Below, in pieces: positions 1 to 7,721 of a stretch of DNA of 64,000 bases. The notes beneath the pieces are model-generated. The model was given only the letters and a program-made list of their open reading frames with translations, made no database searches and was not told where the DNA came from. The translations under genes were made by a program, and so were the position numbers. The stretch spans positions 248,001-312,000 of the forward strand of contig LDXX01000005.1 of the NCBI GenBank assembly GCA_001442925.1, given 5' to 3'. The DNA comes from Candidatus Kryptonium thompsonii (lineage in GTDB: Bacteria > Bacteroidota > Ignavibacteria > Kryptoniales > Kryptoniaceae). Each line of letters starts with the position of its first letter. The stretch's first letter is position 1.

Positions 1-1358
1 AAGCACTTTTCAAAAAAGGTGAAACGATAAGTTATTTTTTAAGCATAATTTCACTTATTTTAGCGGGGCTTTTTGCTATCTACACTTATTCAATGTATTC
101 GACAGCTTTTAATGGGATGGTTGCGGTTGGAGGATATGCGAGTTTTTTCAACTTTATTTTCTGCGTTGGTGCTTTACTCACAATTTTACTTTCAAAAGAT
201 TATCTTGCTAAGAGAAACATAAATTATGGTGAGTTCTATATACTTGTTTTGTTTGCGACTGCTGGCATGATGTTTCTTGCATCGGGTGTTGATCTTATCA
301 TAACTTTCCTTGGAATTGAACTTATGTCCATTTCCCTTTATGTTCTTGCAGCTTTTGCCAGGACAGATCCGAAATCAAATGAGGCTGGTTTAAAATATCT
401 TCTGCTTGGGGCGTTTGCGACTGGATTTTTGCTTTTCGGGATTGCGTTTATTTATGGGAGCACAACAACAACCAATTTAAAAGTTATATCCGCGAATTTC
501 CAAAATTATCAAAATGATTTCCTCTTTTGGCTCGGGGTTGGACTCTTGCTTGTGGGATTTTCATTCAAGGTTGCAGCTGTGCCATTTCATATGTGGGCAC
601 CCGATGTTTATGAAGGAGCTCCAACGCCAGCAAGTGGTTTTATGTCAGCAGTTTCAAAGTCAGCTGCATTTGGCGCCTTTGTTTTAGTTTTCATATTTGG
701 CTTCAATGGCACGAATGAACAAGTAAGATATGCGATAGCTATCATTTCCGTTTTATCAATGGCTCTTGGAAATATAATAGCACTCTCACAAACCAATATT
801 AAAAGAATGCTCGCCTATTCAAGTATAGCTCACGCTGGATATATCCTAATTGGGCTCGCCTCAGCAAATGAACTCGGGAAACAAGGGGTTCTTTACTATT
901 CTTTAGCTTACATTCTGATGCAAGTTGGAGCCTTTGGGGTTGTTTCCATCGTTGAAAGAGAGGAAAACAAAGCACTTAATATAAATGATTACGCTGGGCT
1001 TGGGCATAGGAAACCTTTGATTGGCGTTTTGATGTCCATTTTCATGTTTTCATTAACAGGTTTTCCACCCTTTGCTGGATTCGTCGGAAAGTATTATCTT
1101 TTCGCATCAGCTGTACAAGCTAAAATGACTTGGCTTGCAGTGGCTGGAGTATTGGCAACGCTTGTATCAGTTTATTATTACCTGAATGTTGTGATAAATA
1201 TGTATCTTAAAGAACAGCCAGCAGAAGTTTTAAATAATCCTGAGCAAGAAAAAATTTCTATTTCAAGTGCTTTTGCGGTTTTAATCTCAGCAATTGGTAT
1301 ATTTATCATAGGAATTTTGCCGACCCTAGTGACGAGGTATTTTGAGAAGTTGTTTTAA
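1..1358 (+). CDS. nuoN: NADH-quinone oxidoreductase subunit N-like, 5' end cut by window edge
   Basis: Proton-pumping antiporter-like membrane subunit of complex I. The frame is open from base 3 to the stop at 1358 with no stop before the first Met at base 93, so the true N terminus lies outside the window; 452 codons are visible, against about 480-500 residues usual for NuoN. Seen: repeated hydrophobic helices, the proton-antiporter core 'KVAAVPFHMWAPDVYEGAP', and 'LAYSSIAHAGYILIG' further on. It is clearly a paralogue of the complete NuoN encoded at 34467-35984 (same PFH-W-PDVYEGAP block) but diverged across its whole length. As nuoN normally ends a nuo operon, more nuo genes probably lie just left of the window. 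NuoL/M and Mrp subunits share the fold; the 'PDVYEGAP' wording favours NuoN. Confidence 0.9.
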   Translation, partial: ALFKKGETISYFLSIISLILAGLFAIYTYSMYSTAFNGMVAVGGYASFFNFIFCVGALLTILLSKDYLAKRNINYGEFYILVLFATAGMMFLASGVDLIITFLGIELMSISLYVLAAFARTDPKSNEAGLKYLLLGAFATGFLLFGIAFIYGSTTTTNLKVISANFQNYQNDFLFWLGVGLLLVGFSFKVAAVPFHMWAPDVYEGAPTPASGFMSAVSKSAAFGAFVLVFIFGFNGTNEQVRYAIAIISVLSMALGNIIALSQTNIKRMLAYSSIAHAGYILIGLASANELGKQGVLYYSLAYILMQVGAFGVVSIVEREENKALNINDYAGLGHRKPLIGVLMSIFMFSLTGFPPFAGFVGKYYLFASAVQAKMTWLAVAGVLATLVSVYYYLNVVINMYLKEQPAEVLNNPEQEKISISSAFAVLISAIGIFIIGILPTLVTRYFEKLF

Positions 1359-1384
1359 TATAAATTAATCTTTTGGCGAAATTT

Positions 1385-2962
1385 ATGCTTTTAGTTGCAA
1401 CCCCTGAAGAAATGAGGAAATGCGATAGTTATGCGATAGATAACCTTGGGATTCCGGGGCTTTTGTTGATGGAAAATGCGTCACAGGGTGTGATACAGTC
1501 GATTTTAATGAAGTATGGCAATGTAAATGGAAAGAAAATTTTCGTTTTTTGTGGCGGGGGAAACAATGGTGGTGATGGTTTAGCCGTAGCCAGAAAACTT
1601 TTCGGAATGAAGGCTGATGTATATGTCTTCTTACTTGTTGAACCAGATAAATTGCGTGGCGACGCTCGAACAAATTACGAAATTGCGCTCAAAATTCATG
1701 AAAAGAAAGGCAAAGCAGGAATATTTGAGATTATAACTTTGAGCGATGTAAAAGAACTCGATAAATATCCCAAGCCTGATCTTGTAATTGATGCTATATT
1801 TGGAACTGGATTTAAAGGAAAGGTGGAAGGTTTGTTTTATGATGTGATAAGTTGGATAAATTCAACGCGCGCTTATACGGTTTCAATTGATATTCCATCT
1901 GGTTTGAACGGTGACACTGGAGAAGTTGAAAATATCGCGGTGAGGGCTGACCTTACTGCAACTATGGGGCTTCCCAAGACTGGACTTATGTTAAACATGG
2001 GCAAAATTTTACCCGGGAAAATTTACATCATTGATATTGGAATCCCAAGCTTTGTTTACCATATGATGGGAATAAAAACTTACTATCTTGAATTACCTGA
2101 TGTAAAGAAAAGATTACCCGTGCGACCTTTTAATGCACACAAATATAGCTGCGGGAAAATTTTCGCTCTTGTTGGTTCACCTGGACTTACTGGGGCTGCG
2201 ACAATGTCAACACTTTCAGCTATGAGGGTCGGTGCTGGAGCTGTCATCGCTGGTGTTCCGAAAAGTTTAAGTCCTGTGCTCGAGATGAAATTAACAGAAG
2301 TCATGAAACTGCCTCTGCCAGAAACAGAAGAACATACGATAGGATGGGATGCTCTTGATCTAATCGAAGAATACATTGAATGGGCTGATGTTTTAATAAT
2401 TGGTCCAGGGCTTTCAAAAAATTATGAAACGAAGCAAGTTATCTTAAATGTCATAAAAAAACTAAACAAAAAAGCAGTTATCGACGCAGATGGATTAAAT
2501 GCAATAATTGGGAATCTAAATATCCTTAAAAGTTTACACAATGAAATTGTTTTAACTCCCCACCCAGGCGAATTTTCTCGTTTAACAAATTTACCAGTTG
2601 ATAAAATAGAGCGAGAAAGAATCAAAGTTGCCAGAGACTTTGCTACTGAATACGGAGTTGTGCTCGTTTTAAAAGGAGATACAACTGTAATAGCCAATCC
2701 CGAAGGTGAGGTTTTCATAAATTCCACTGGAAATCCAGGAATGGCAACCGCAGGAAGTGGCGATGTCTTAACAGGTATGATAGCAGGTCTTATGGGTCAA
2801 GGATTAAGCGCGGTTGATGCTGCAATTTGTGGAGTTTATCTACATGGTCTTGCTGGTGATATCGCTCGTGATAAACTTGGGGAATTGCCAATGATGGCCA
2901 TGGATATCTTAAACTCCATCCCCGACGCGATTCAAAAAGTTATGAAAGAAGAAAAGGGGTGA
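1385..2962 (+). CDS. nnr: Bifunctional NAD(P)H-hydrate epimerase / ADP-dependent NAD(P)H-hydrate dehydratase
   Basis: Repairs hydrated NADH/NADPH (NAD(P)HX): the N-terminal YjeF_N half epimerises R to S, the C-terminal ribokinase-like half dehydrates with ADP. Seen: N-terminal half with 'GGGNNGGDGLAVARKL' and 'AIFGTGFKG'; C-terminal half with 'GSPGLTGAATMSTLSA', 'LIIGPGLS', 'VIDADGLNAI', 'LTPHPGEFSRL' and the catalytic-loop 'GNPGMATAGSGDVLTGMIAG'. Length about 525 residues is normal for the fusion. A TTG lies 12 bases upstream (1373), but the ATG at 1385 gives the family-typical start 'MLLVATPEEMRKCD'. The stop overlaps the next gene's GTG by four bases (GTGA), so the two are probably translationally coupled. 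Its place after a nuoN-like gene fits a role near NADH metabolism, but that is only context. Confidence 0.95.
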   Translation: MLLVATPEEMRKCDSYAIDNLGIPGLLLMENASQGVIQSILMKYGNVNGKKIFVFCGGGNNGGDGLAVARKLFGMKADVYVFLLVEPDKLRGDARTNYEIALKIHEKKGKAGIFEIITLSDVKELDKYPKPDLVIDAIFGTGFKGKVEGLFYDVISWINSTRAYTVSIDIPSGLNGDTGEVENIAVRADLTATMGLPKTGLMLNMGKILPGKIYIIDIGIPSFVYHMMGIKTYYLELPDVKKRLPVRPFNAHKYSCGKIFALVGSPGLTGAATMSTLSAMRVGAGAVIAGVPKSLSPVLEMKLTEVMKLPLPETEEHTIGWDALDLIEEYIEWADVLIIGPGLSKNYETKQVILNVIKKLNKKAVIDADGLNAIIGNLNILKSLHNEIVLTPHPGEFSRLTNLPVDKIERERIKVARDFATEYGVVLVLKGDTTVIANPEGEVFINSTGNPGMATAGSGDVLTGMIAGLMGQGLSAVDAAICGVYLHGLAGDIARDKLGELPMMAMDILNSIPDAIQKVMKEEKG

Positions 2963-3336
2963 AAGAATTCTTGAAATACCAACTTCCAGCTCCCCTATGG
3001 ATGGGCATCATATTTATCCTTTCATCCATCCCTGGAAATTACTTTCCAGAGCAACCATTTGATTTGTTTGATAAACTTGTTCATGCAACCTTGTTTGGAA
3101 TTTTAACATATCTTATTTATCGAGCCCTTCAATATCAAGATAAAAGTTTTTTTCTTAAAAACTTCAGCATCGCAATTGCTTTCCTTATATGCGTGATTTA
3201 CGGGATATTTGATGAACTTCATCAGGAATATGTCCCAGGTCGAACTCCAGATATAACAGATGCTTTCGCCGATATATTGGGTGGTGGGCTTGTCTCACTT
3301 TATCTTCTCTTATTTAACTATAGAAAACAAAAGTGA
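2959..3336 (+). CDS. VanZ-like family membrane protein
   Basis: Small polytopic inner-membrane protein of the VanZ-like family; members of this wide family have no agreed function (the namesake lies in teicoplanin-resistance clusters). Seen: 125 residues with about four hydrophobic helices, 'DKLVHATLFGILTYL' in helix two and the family's conserved polar loop 'DELHQEYVPGRTPDITDAFADILGG'. It starts with GTG at 2959, inside the nnr stop, with GAAAAGGGG just upstream as a plausible ribosome-binding site. It is followed 9 bases later by the GDT1-like gene, so nnr-vanZ-GDT1 look like one transcript. Confidence 0.8.
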   Translation: MKEFLKYQLPAPLWMGIIFILSSIPGNYFPEQPFDLFDKLVHATLFGILTYLIYRALQYQDKSFFLKNFSIAIAFLICVIYGIFDELHQEYVPGRTPDITDAFADILGGGLVSLYLLLFNYRKQK

Positions 3337-3345
3337 GAGGTTAAA

Positions 3346-3618
3346 ATGTCCTGGAAGGTGATAATTACAACTTTCACGGCGATTTTTCTCGCAGAGCTTG
3401 GGGACAAAACTCAAATTGCAGTGTTAACTTTATCTGCTGAATCAAAAAAGCCAATTTCAGTATTTATTGGTGCAATAGTTGCTTTTGGAGCGATAACACT
3501 AATCGGTGCTCTTTTAGGTGATGCGATAACAAGGATTATCCCAACACACATAATAGAAAAAATCGCTGCCCTTGCCTTCATTGTGATTGGAATTTTGATG
3601 TTTTTTGAAAAAATATAA
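3346..3618 (+). CDS. Half-size GDT1/TMEM165 (UPF0016) cation transporter
   Basis: UPF0016/GDT1 family proteins transport Mn2+ or Ca2+ and usually contain two copies of a three-helix repeat, each with an E-x-G-D-K/R-T/S motif. This protein has 90 residues and a single motif, 'ELGDKT' at residues 17-22, in helix one, followed by two further helices and ending at 'MFFEKI'. It is therefore one repeat only; such half-size forms are expected to act as dimers, either with themselves or with a partner. No partner half is visible nearby. Start ATG at 3346 has GAGAGG upstream. Confidence 0.8.
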   Translation: MSWKVIITTFTAIFLAELGDKTQIAVLTLSAESKKPISVFIGAIVAFGAITLIGALLGDAITRIIPTHIIEKIAALAFIVIGILMFFEKI

Positions 3619-3631
3619 CTCAAAATAAGTC

Positions 3632-4531
3632 ATGTTTGAAAAACTTGGCTTTAAAATCGGGCATTATACAAATAAAGAAGCCTTAACAGGGTGCACAGTT
3701 ATTTTGTGTCCCCCAAATACAGTTGGCAGTTGTTTCGTGAGTGGAAATGCCCCAGGGAGCCGAGAACTTGAGCTTTTATCCCCACATATGACAGTTTCAG
3801 AAGTTCACGCAGTTGTTTTGACTGGCGGTAGTGCCTTTGGGCTTGCATCTGCCGATGGAGTTATGCGTTTTTTGGAAGAAAATGGAATTGGATATCAAAC
3901 ACCTTGGGCGAAAGTTCCAATCGTTCCAACTGCCGTCGTTTATGATCTAAATGTTGGTGATCCCAAAATAAGACCGACATCCGAAGATGGATATAAAGCT
4001 TGTTTAAACGCGAATGTTAACTTTGAAACTGGACTTGTTGGCGCTGGAACTGGAACAACCGTCGGAAAATGGGCTGGATTTGAATATAGAATGAATGGTG
4101 GATTTGGTTTTTCAATTATACAAATGGATGATTTAATTGTTTCGGCAGTTGCGGTTGTAAATTCAGTTGGTGATATCGTAGATGAAAACGGCAGAATAAT
4201 TGCTGGAGCAAGGAAAGACGGTAAATTTATTGCCGAGGATAAAAAATTCCGCTTCGCGCTACAGAGAAAAATTCAATTTGGGACAAACACGACGCTTGTA
4301 TGTGTGATGACGAACGCGAAATTATCAAAAGTTGACGCTTATAAAATTTCCAAACGAGCTGACGATGGAATTTCAAGGGCAATTCACCCATCCCACACAA
4401 GTTATGACGGGGATGTAATTTTCACAGTTGCAACCAAGCAAGTGGATACTGAATTTGAAATCGTGGCTGAACTTTCTTCTTATGTTGTGGCTGAGGCTAT
4501 AAGAGATGCAGTTATAAAATCAAATCGTTAA
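3632..4531 (+). CDS. P1/S58-family N-terminal-nucleophile hydrolase (DmpA/NylC-like)
   Basis: Member of the DmpA/NylC superfamily of self-cleaving hydrolases (aminopeptidases, beta-aminopeptidases, 6-aminohexanoate oligomer hydrolase). Seen: 299 residues, 'VVLTGGSAFGLASADGVMRFLEE' near residues 61-83, 'GLVGAGTGTTVGKWAGF' near 134-150, and 'GTNTTLVCVMTNAKLSKVDA' at 217-236. In NylC the chain cuts itself between Asn and Thr and the new N-terminal Thr is the nucleophile; N219-T220 here is in the equivalent place, so I infer Thr (not the Ser of DmpA) as nucleophile. No signal peptide, so cytoplasmic. The natural substrate cannot be read from sequence. Confidence 0.85.
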   Translation: MFEKLGFKIGHYTNKEALTGCTVILCPPNTVGSCFVSGNAPGSRELELLSPHMTVSEVHAVVLTGGSAFGLASADGVMRFLEENGIGYQTPWAKVPIVPTAVVYDLNVGDPKIRPTSEDGYKACLNANVNFETGLVGAGTGTTVGKWAGFEYRMNGGFGFSIIQMDDLIVSAVAVVNSVGDIVDENGRIIAGARKDGKFIAEDKKFRFALQRKIQFGTNTTLVCVMTNAKLSKVDAYKISKRADDGISRAIHPSHTSYDGDVIFTVATKQVDTEFEIVAELSSYVVAEAIRDAVIKSNR

Positions 4532-4597
4532 CTTTTGTAAATTCAGGGAAAGTTTTTAAATTTTTAACGAGTTTAAAAACAAACGACGGGAGATAAA

Positions 4598-5383
4598 ATG
4601 AAGGAGGTAATTTTATTAACAATTTTCCTATTTGCTGCGGGGCTTGCCGTCTCAGCTGAGAAGAAACAACAAAGGTTTAAAGGTGTTGAAGTCACTTGGC
4701 TTGGTCATGCTGCATTTCTTTTAAAATCCCCCAACGGTAAAGTCGTCTTAATTGATCCATGGCTTGATAATCCAAAAGCGCCGGAATCAGCCAAGAATAT
4801 TACAAGTGCAGACATCATACTTCTAACTCACGGACATTTTGACCATGTTGGTTCAGCTCCAGCAATAGCGAAAAACAGCAAAGCGAAGGTTGTTTGCATC
4901 TTTGAAGTTTCAAGATATCTCGCAAAACAAGGCGTGCCGGAGGAGCAGATTATAGGGATGAATTATTCAGGAACTGTCGAGGTTGACGGGATTAAAGTTA
5001 CAATGGTTCCAGCAGTTCATAGTTCTGGGATATCGGATGGAAACAATATAATTGAGGGTGGTAACCCAGCGGGATATGTGATTGAGTTTGAAAATGGTTT
5101 CAAGGTTTATCATACAGGAGATACTGGTTTGTTCGGAGATATGGAATGGATTAGAAAACTTTATGCTCCAGATTTGATGCTTGTTTGCATTGGTGGACAC
5201 TTTACAATGGGTCCAAGGGAAGCAGCTGAGGCAATTAAACTCGTTGCACCAAAGTATGTCATACCGATGCACTATGGCACCTTCCCAATCCTTGCTGGGA
5301 CCCCAGCGGAGTTGAAGAAGCATTTACCTGCAAAGTTTAAAAACTCAGTTGTTGAGTTAAACCCCGGGGAAACCGCAAATTAA
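4598..5383 (+). CDS. Secreted metallo-beta-lactamase-fold hydrolase (UPF0173)
   Basis: UPF0173/YtkL-like metal-dependent hydrolase. Seen: signal peptide at residues 1-20 ending 'GLAVSA', then the beta-lactamase-like fold with 'EVTWLGHAAFLLKSPNGKVVLIDPW', the metal-binding 'THGHFDH' at 77-83, 'VHSSGI', 'YHTGDTG' and a C-terminal 'IPMHYGTFP'. Most family members are cytoplasmic, so the leader, which predicts a periplasmic enzyme, is somewhat unusual. ATG at 4598 is preceded by GGGAG. It is the last plus-strand gene before the accessory minus-strand module; the 60-bp inverted repeat begins 12 bases after its stop. Substrate unknown. Confidence 0.85.
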   Translation: MKEVILLTIFLFAAGLAVSAEKKQQRFKGVEVTWLGHAAFLLKSPNGKVVLIDPWLDNPKAPESAKNITSADIILLTHGHFDHVGSAPAIAKNSKAKVVCIFEVSRYLAKQGVPEEQIIGMNYSGTVEVDGIKVTMVPAVHSSGISDGNNIIEGGNPAGYVIEFENGFKVYHTGDTGLFGDMEWIRKLYAPDLMLVCIGGHFTMGPREAAEAIKLVAPKYVIPMHYGTFPILAGTPAELKKHLPAKFKNSVVELNPGETAN

Positions 5384-5394
5384 CAAATTTTTAA

Positions 5395-5454
5395 AACAGG
5401 CTGTGTCATAATATATACTTTTTCTCAAAAAATTGAACTGTGACACAGCCTGTT
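5395..5454. repeat. 60-bp element with perfect 14-bp terminal inverted repeats
   Basis: Left arm 5395-5408 (AACAGGCTGTGTCA) and right arm 5441-5454 are perfect reverse complements, separated by a 32-base AT-rich centre. It sits between two convergent genes and supplies the last codons and stop of the sigma-factor reading frame. A long loop and no U-run on the plus side make it a poor plus-strand terminator; on the minus strand the stem is followed by TTTTAAAAATTTG, so it may terminate sigma transcription. GGCTGTGTCA-type arms are also common at insertion-sequence ends, so a solo or miniature element is possible. No target-site duplication is obvious. Confidence 0.6.
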
Positions 5455-6144
5455 CACTAACTTATTCAAAGTTTCTGCATAATAAACTTTACTTAACCCA
5501 GAGAGCGTAAAAATTTCGGCACTTAACTCAATAAAGTTCACTTTTAAAGATTTTATTTCAATCCATGCTGAATATAACCACTTTGGTAAAGCGTTACCCC
5601 CCCCCGATAACCATATTCTTCTCGCTTCCCTTCTGCATTTCGTGAGCCTTTTCTCAATCGCTTTTATTGATACCCCATATATTCTTGCTATCTCTTTACG
5701 CGGTTTCCCCTCAATGTAAGCTAAAGTTATCATTTCTCTATATTTCGGAGACAAACTTTCAAGCAAATGTTGAACATCCAATCGCAAACAATGATCTTCT
5801 AGGTGTGCAAATAACCCCGAACAATTCTTATCCCTATTAAGTTTTTCCACAACTTCACCAAGGCTACTTTCTTTTTTATTTCTCCCACTATCAATATAGT
5901 TTAAAGCCATATGCCTCGCCATACTAAATAAATATGATTTAATATTCTTAATAGCTAACAACTCTTCCTTTTTCATCTCACATAACTTCAAAAATAAATC
6001 TTGAACTATATCACATTCCACACCCGTAACTTTAACAATTCTTGCAACATAATTTTTTAAAGTATCCGCATAATCCTTGTATAATTTTGAAATTAGTAAA
6101 TTAGCTTCGTCATCTTCCTTTAAAATCTTATTATTGTGACCCAT
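5425..6144 (-). CDS. ECF-like RNA polymerase sigma-70 factor with unusual C-terminal tail
   Basis: Alternative sigma factor. Seen: region 2 around residues 20-90 ('YADTLKNYVARIV', 'DIVQDLFLKL', 'IKNIKSYLFSMARHMALNYID') and region 4 around 120-178 ('LLESLSPKYREMITLAYIEGKPRKEIARIYGVSIKAIEKRL'), the latter a clear helix-turn-helix. The core is about 180 residues, normal for the ECF group, but the frame runs on for 60 more residues without family resemblance, ending inside the inverted repeat. Core and tail meet at a run of nine G (5597-5605). One more G would stop translation at once ('SGGG' then TAA); one fewer gives a tail of about 17 residues. The tail may thus be variable or spurious. It is the last gene of the minus-strand propeller/ABC module. 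No anti-sigma factor is recognisable next to it. Confidence 0.88.
   Translation of the reverse strand: MGHNNKILKEDDEANLLISKLYKDYADTLKNYVARIVKVTGVECDIVQDLFLKLCEMKKEELLAIKNIKSYLFSMARHMALNYIDSGRNKKESSLGEVVEKLNRDKNCSGLFAHLEDHCLRLDVQHLLESLSPKYREMITLAYIEGKPRKEIARIYGVSIKAIEKRLTKCRREARRIWLSGGGNALPKWLYSAWIEIKSLKVNFIELSAEIFTLSGLSKVYYAETLNKLVNRLCHSSIF
5597..5605 (-). repeat. Homopolymeric G9 tract inside the sigma-factor gene
   Basis: Nine consecutive G on the coding strand (C9 on the plus strand), at about codons 180-183, directly after sigma region 4. Tracts of this length are prone to slippage in replication and transcription, and all three frames after it have different ends (60-residue tail as read, immediate stop with G10, short tail with G8). 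An assembly error in tract length is equally possible. The decayed sigma copy at 9836-9999 has no such tract at the matching position. Confidence 0.85.
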
Positions 6145-6209
6145 CCCTAATATAGAACCTGTTTCCTTAACAAAATTCTAGGTAATTTTATAAAATGAAG
6201 CATAAAAAA

Positions 6210-6881
6210 TTACAAGCCAGTGGGACCAAGGCTGAAATTGAATTTAAGCAAAAACCCCAAAATAGTTAAAGTGAGATAACATAGTACTGTTAAAATAAAA
6301 ACAAACAATGGTCGTTCATGATAAGAAATTGATAAGTTAAATGAAATGAGCAGAAGATACAATAATGAAAAAACTTCTACTCTTGCCAAAACAAAATGAA
6401 ATAAATTATCCGGATTAAAATAACGATGACCAATAAGCCAAGTAGCTAAGCTTGTGGTAGGTAGTACTTCAAGTAAAATAATTCGTATTACTGTATCAAA
6501 TATAACGCCGATAGATAAAATAACTGTAAAAATAAAAAGGATGTCAAAATATTGCCTAGAAATCAGCCATTTGCCCATAATGAATGAAAAGCAAAGCCAA
6601 TGAAGTAATATAAAAATACCTAAATCTCTAGTTCTCTTAAAAGCAACAAGCGAAGAACCATACATTCTATACACTGGATTTTCTATGACCATCCTTGTCA
6701 TTTCAAGCATATCTTCGTACTCCGCGGGAGCTTCGCCAGAAGCCTCTAATTTCTTTTCGTGCTCAGAAAATACATATTCCACATAGAAATCCAGCGATGT
6801 AATTAAGTAGCTACAAGCAAATACAGTAACTATATAAACAATGGGTAAAAAAATATACAATTCTTTTGGAATTTTCCACAT
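6210..6881 (-). CDS. Unknown polytopic membrane protein of the sigma/ABC module
   Basis: I do not recognise a family. About 223 residues with five probable membrane helices: an N-terminal one ('IFLPIVYIVTVFACSYLIT'), a long polar segment of about 60 residues rich in Glu ('EHEKKLEASGEAPAEYEDM'), then four helices up to 'LTVLCYLTLTILGFLLKF'. The layout, one helix, a large extracytoplasmic loop and a helix cluster, resembles ABC-2 permease-like subunits, which would suit its place 41 bases after the permease gene, but this is inference. ATG at 6881 chosen; an in-frame TTG lies 15 bases upstream (6896). Neither has a strong ribosome-binding site. Confidence 0.75.
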   Translation of the reverse strand: MWKIPKELYIFLPIVYIVTVFACSYLITSLDFYVEYVFSEHEKKLEASGEAPAEYEDMLEMTRMVIENPVYRMYGSSLVAFKRTRDLGIFILLHWLCFSFIMGKWLISRQYFDILFIFTVILSIGVIFDTVIRIILLEVLPTTSLATWLIGHRYFNPDNLFHFVLARVEVFSLLYLLLISFNLSISYHERPLFVFILTVLCYLTLTILGFLLKFNFSLGPTGL

Positions 6882-6922
6882 ACCAATTCTAAACAACTGT
6901 AAAAAACTTTTCTTGCAATATA

Positions 6923-7720
6923 TTAAATTTCCTTTCGTCTAAACAATATTAAACCAACAATAAAGTATATTGATGAATAAATAATAAAGGTAGCCACCAA
7001 AGGTATCAATGGAATATCCACATTAGATAAACTATATTTTATGACATCACCCATTGTTTCCATTACTTTTTGAAGTGGGGGAAAAAGGTAGGGAATTTGA
7101 GATAAAATTAAAATCCCACTTCTTTTAAGACTATCTAAATAACCACTTAGGAATAGCAACACTACATTAAAACCAATAGCAACCGTTCCATTCTCAAATA
7201 TCACCCCTAAGATAGCAGCCACAGACGACATAAATAAAAACATTAAAAATTGGCAAAGTAACGCAACGATTGGGTTAATTATAAAAGCTCCCCCAGTTTT
7301 AAATATCAAAACAAAGGTAATTAATGAACCAAAAATTAAAAAATCAAATAAAGCAAATAAATTAACACCTAAAAACTTTTGAAGAAACACATTGGTTTTA
7401 GATATAGGTTTTGTGAAGATAATCTCTATAAATGGGTCACGGAGAAACTCAGCAAATATCGGAGAACTTCCAATAACTAAAAGCAACATGATAAAAAATA
7501 AAATCAAGGAGGAGATTGAATTTAAAAGATTTAAAGCCACCCCTTCTTCTAATTCAGAACCAAAAATTTTTACTGAAATAAGCGTTCCTTGATCATAAAT
7601 TAAATGCACCCCAAATATTAATACCAACACACTCACTACTTGAATACCTATTACACCAAAAATAATCGGTTGTGATAATAATTCTCGGAAGGTTTGTTTA
7701 ATAATAGCTATTTTCCCCAT
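6923..7720 (-). CDS. ABC-2 type transporter permease
   Basis: Membrane subunit of an ABC exporter. 265 residues with six probable helices: 'PIIFGVIGIQVVSVLVLIFG', a second near residues 65-85 ('LLNSISSLILFFIMLLLVIG'), then 'EFLRDPFIEIIFTKPISKTNVFLQKFLGV', the short amphipathic segment typical of ABC-2 permeases, and four later helices. It starts one base after the stop of the ATPase gene with a good GGAG six bases before ATG, so the pair is co-translated. It belongs to the NosY/GldF-like type of permease, but cargo cannot be told from sequence. Confidence 0.88.
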   Translation of the reverse strand: MGKIAIIKQTFRELLSQPIIFGVIGIQVVSVLVLIFGVHLIYDQGTLISVKIFGSELEEGVALNLLNSISSLILFFIMLLLVIGSSPIFAEFLRDPFIEIIFTKPISKTNVFLQKFLGVNLFALFDFLIFGSLITFVLIFKTGGAFIINPIVALLCQFLMFLFMSSVAAILGVIFENGTVAIGFNVVLLFLSGYLDSLKRSGILILSQIPYLFPPLQKVMETMGDVIKYSLSNVDIPLIPLVATFIIYSSIYFIVGLILFRRKEI

Positions 7721-7721
7721 T

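Noticed and set aside
3632-4531. DmpA-type aminopeptidase with Ser nucleophile
   Set aside because: No Gly-Ser processing block is seen; Asn-Thr at 219-220 fits the NylC form better.
5395-5454. Complete insertion sequence
   Set aside because: Only 60 bases between outer ends, no transposase gene, no target duplication seen; kept only as an inverted repeat.
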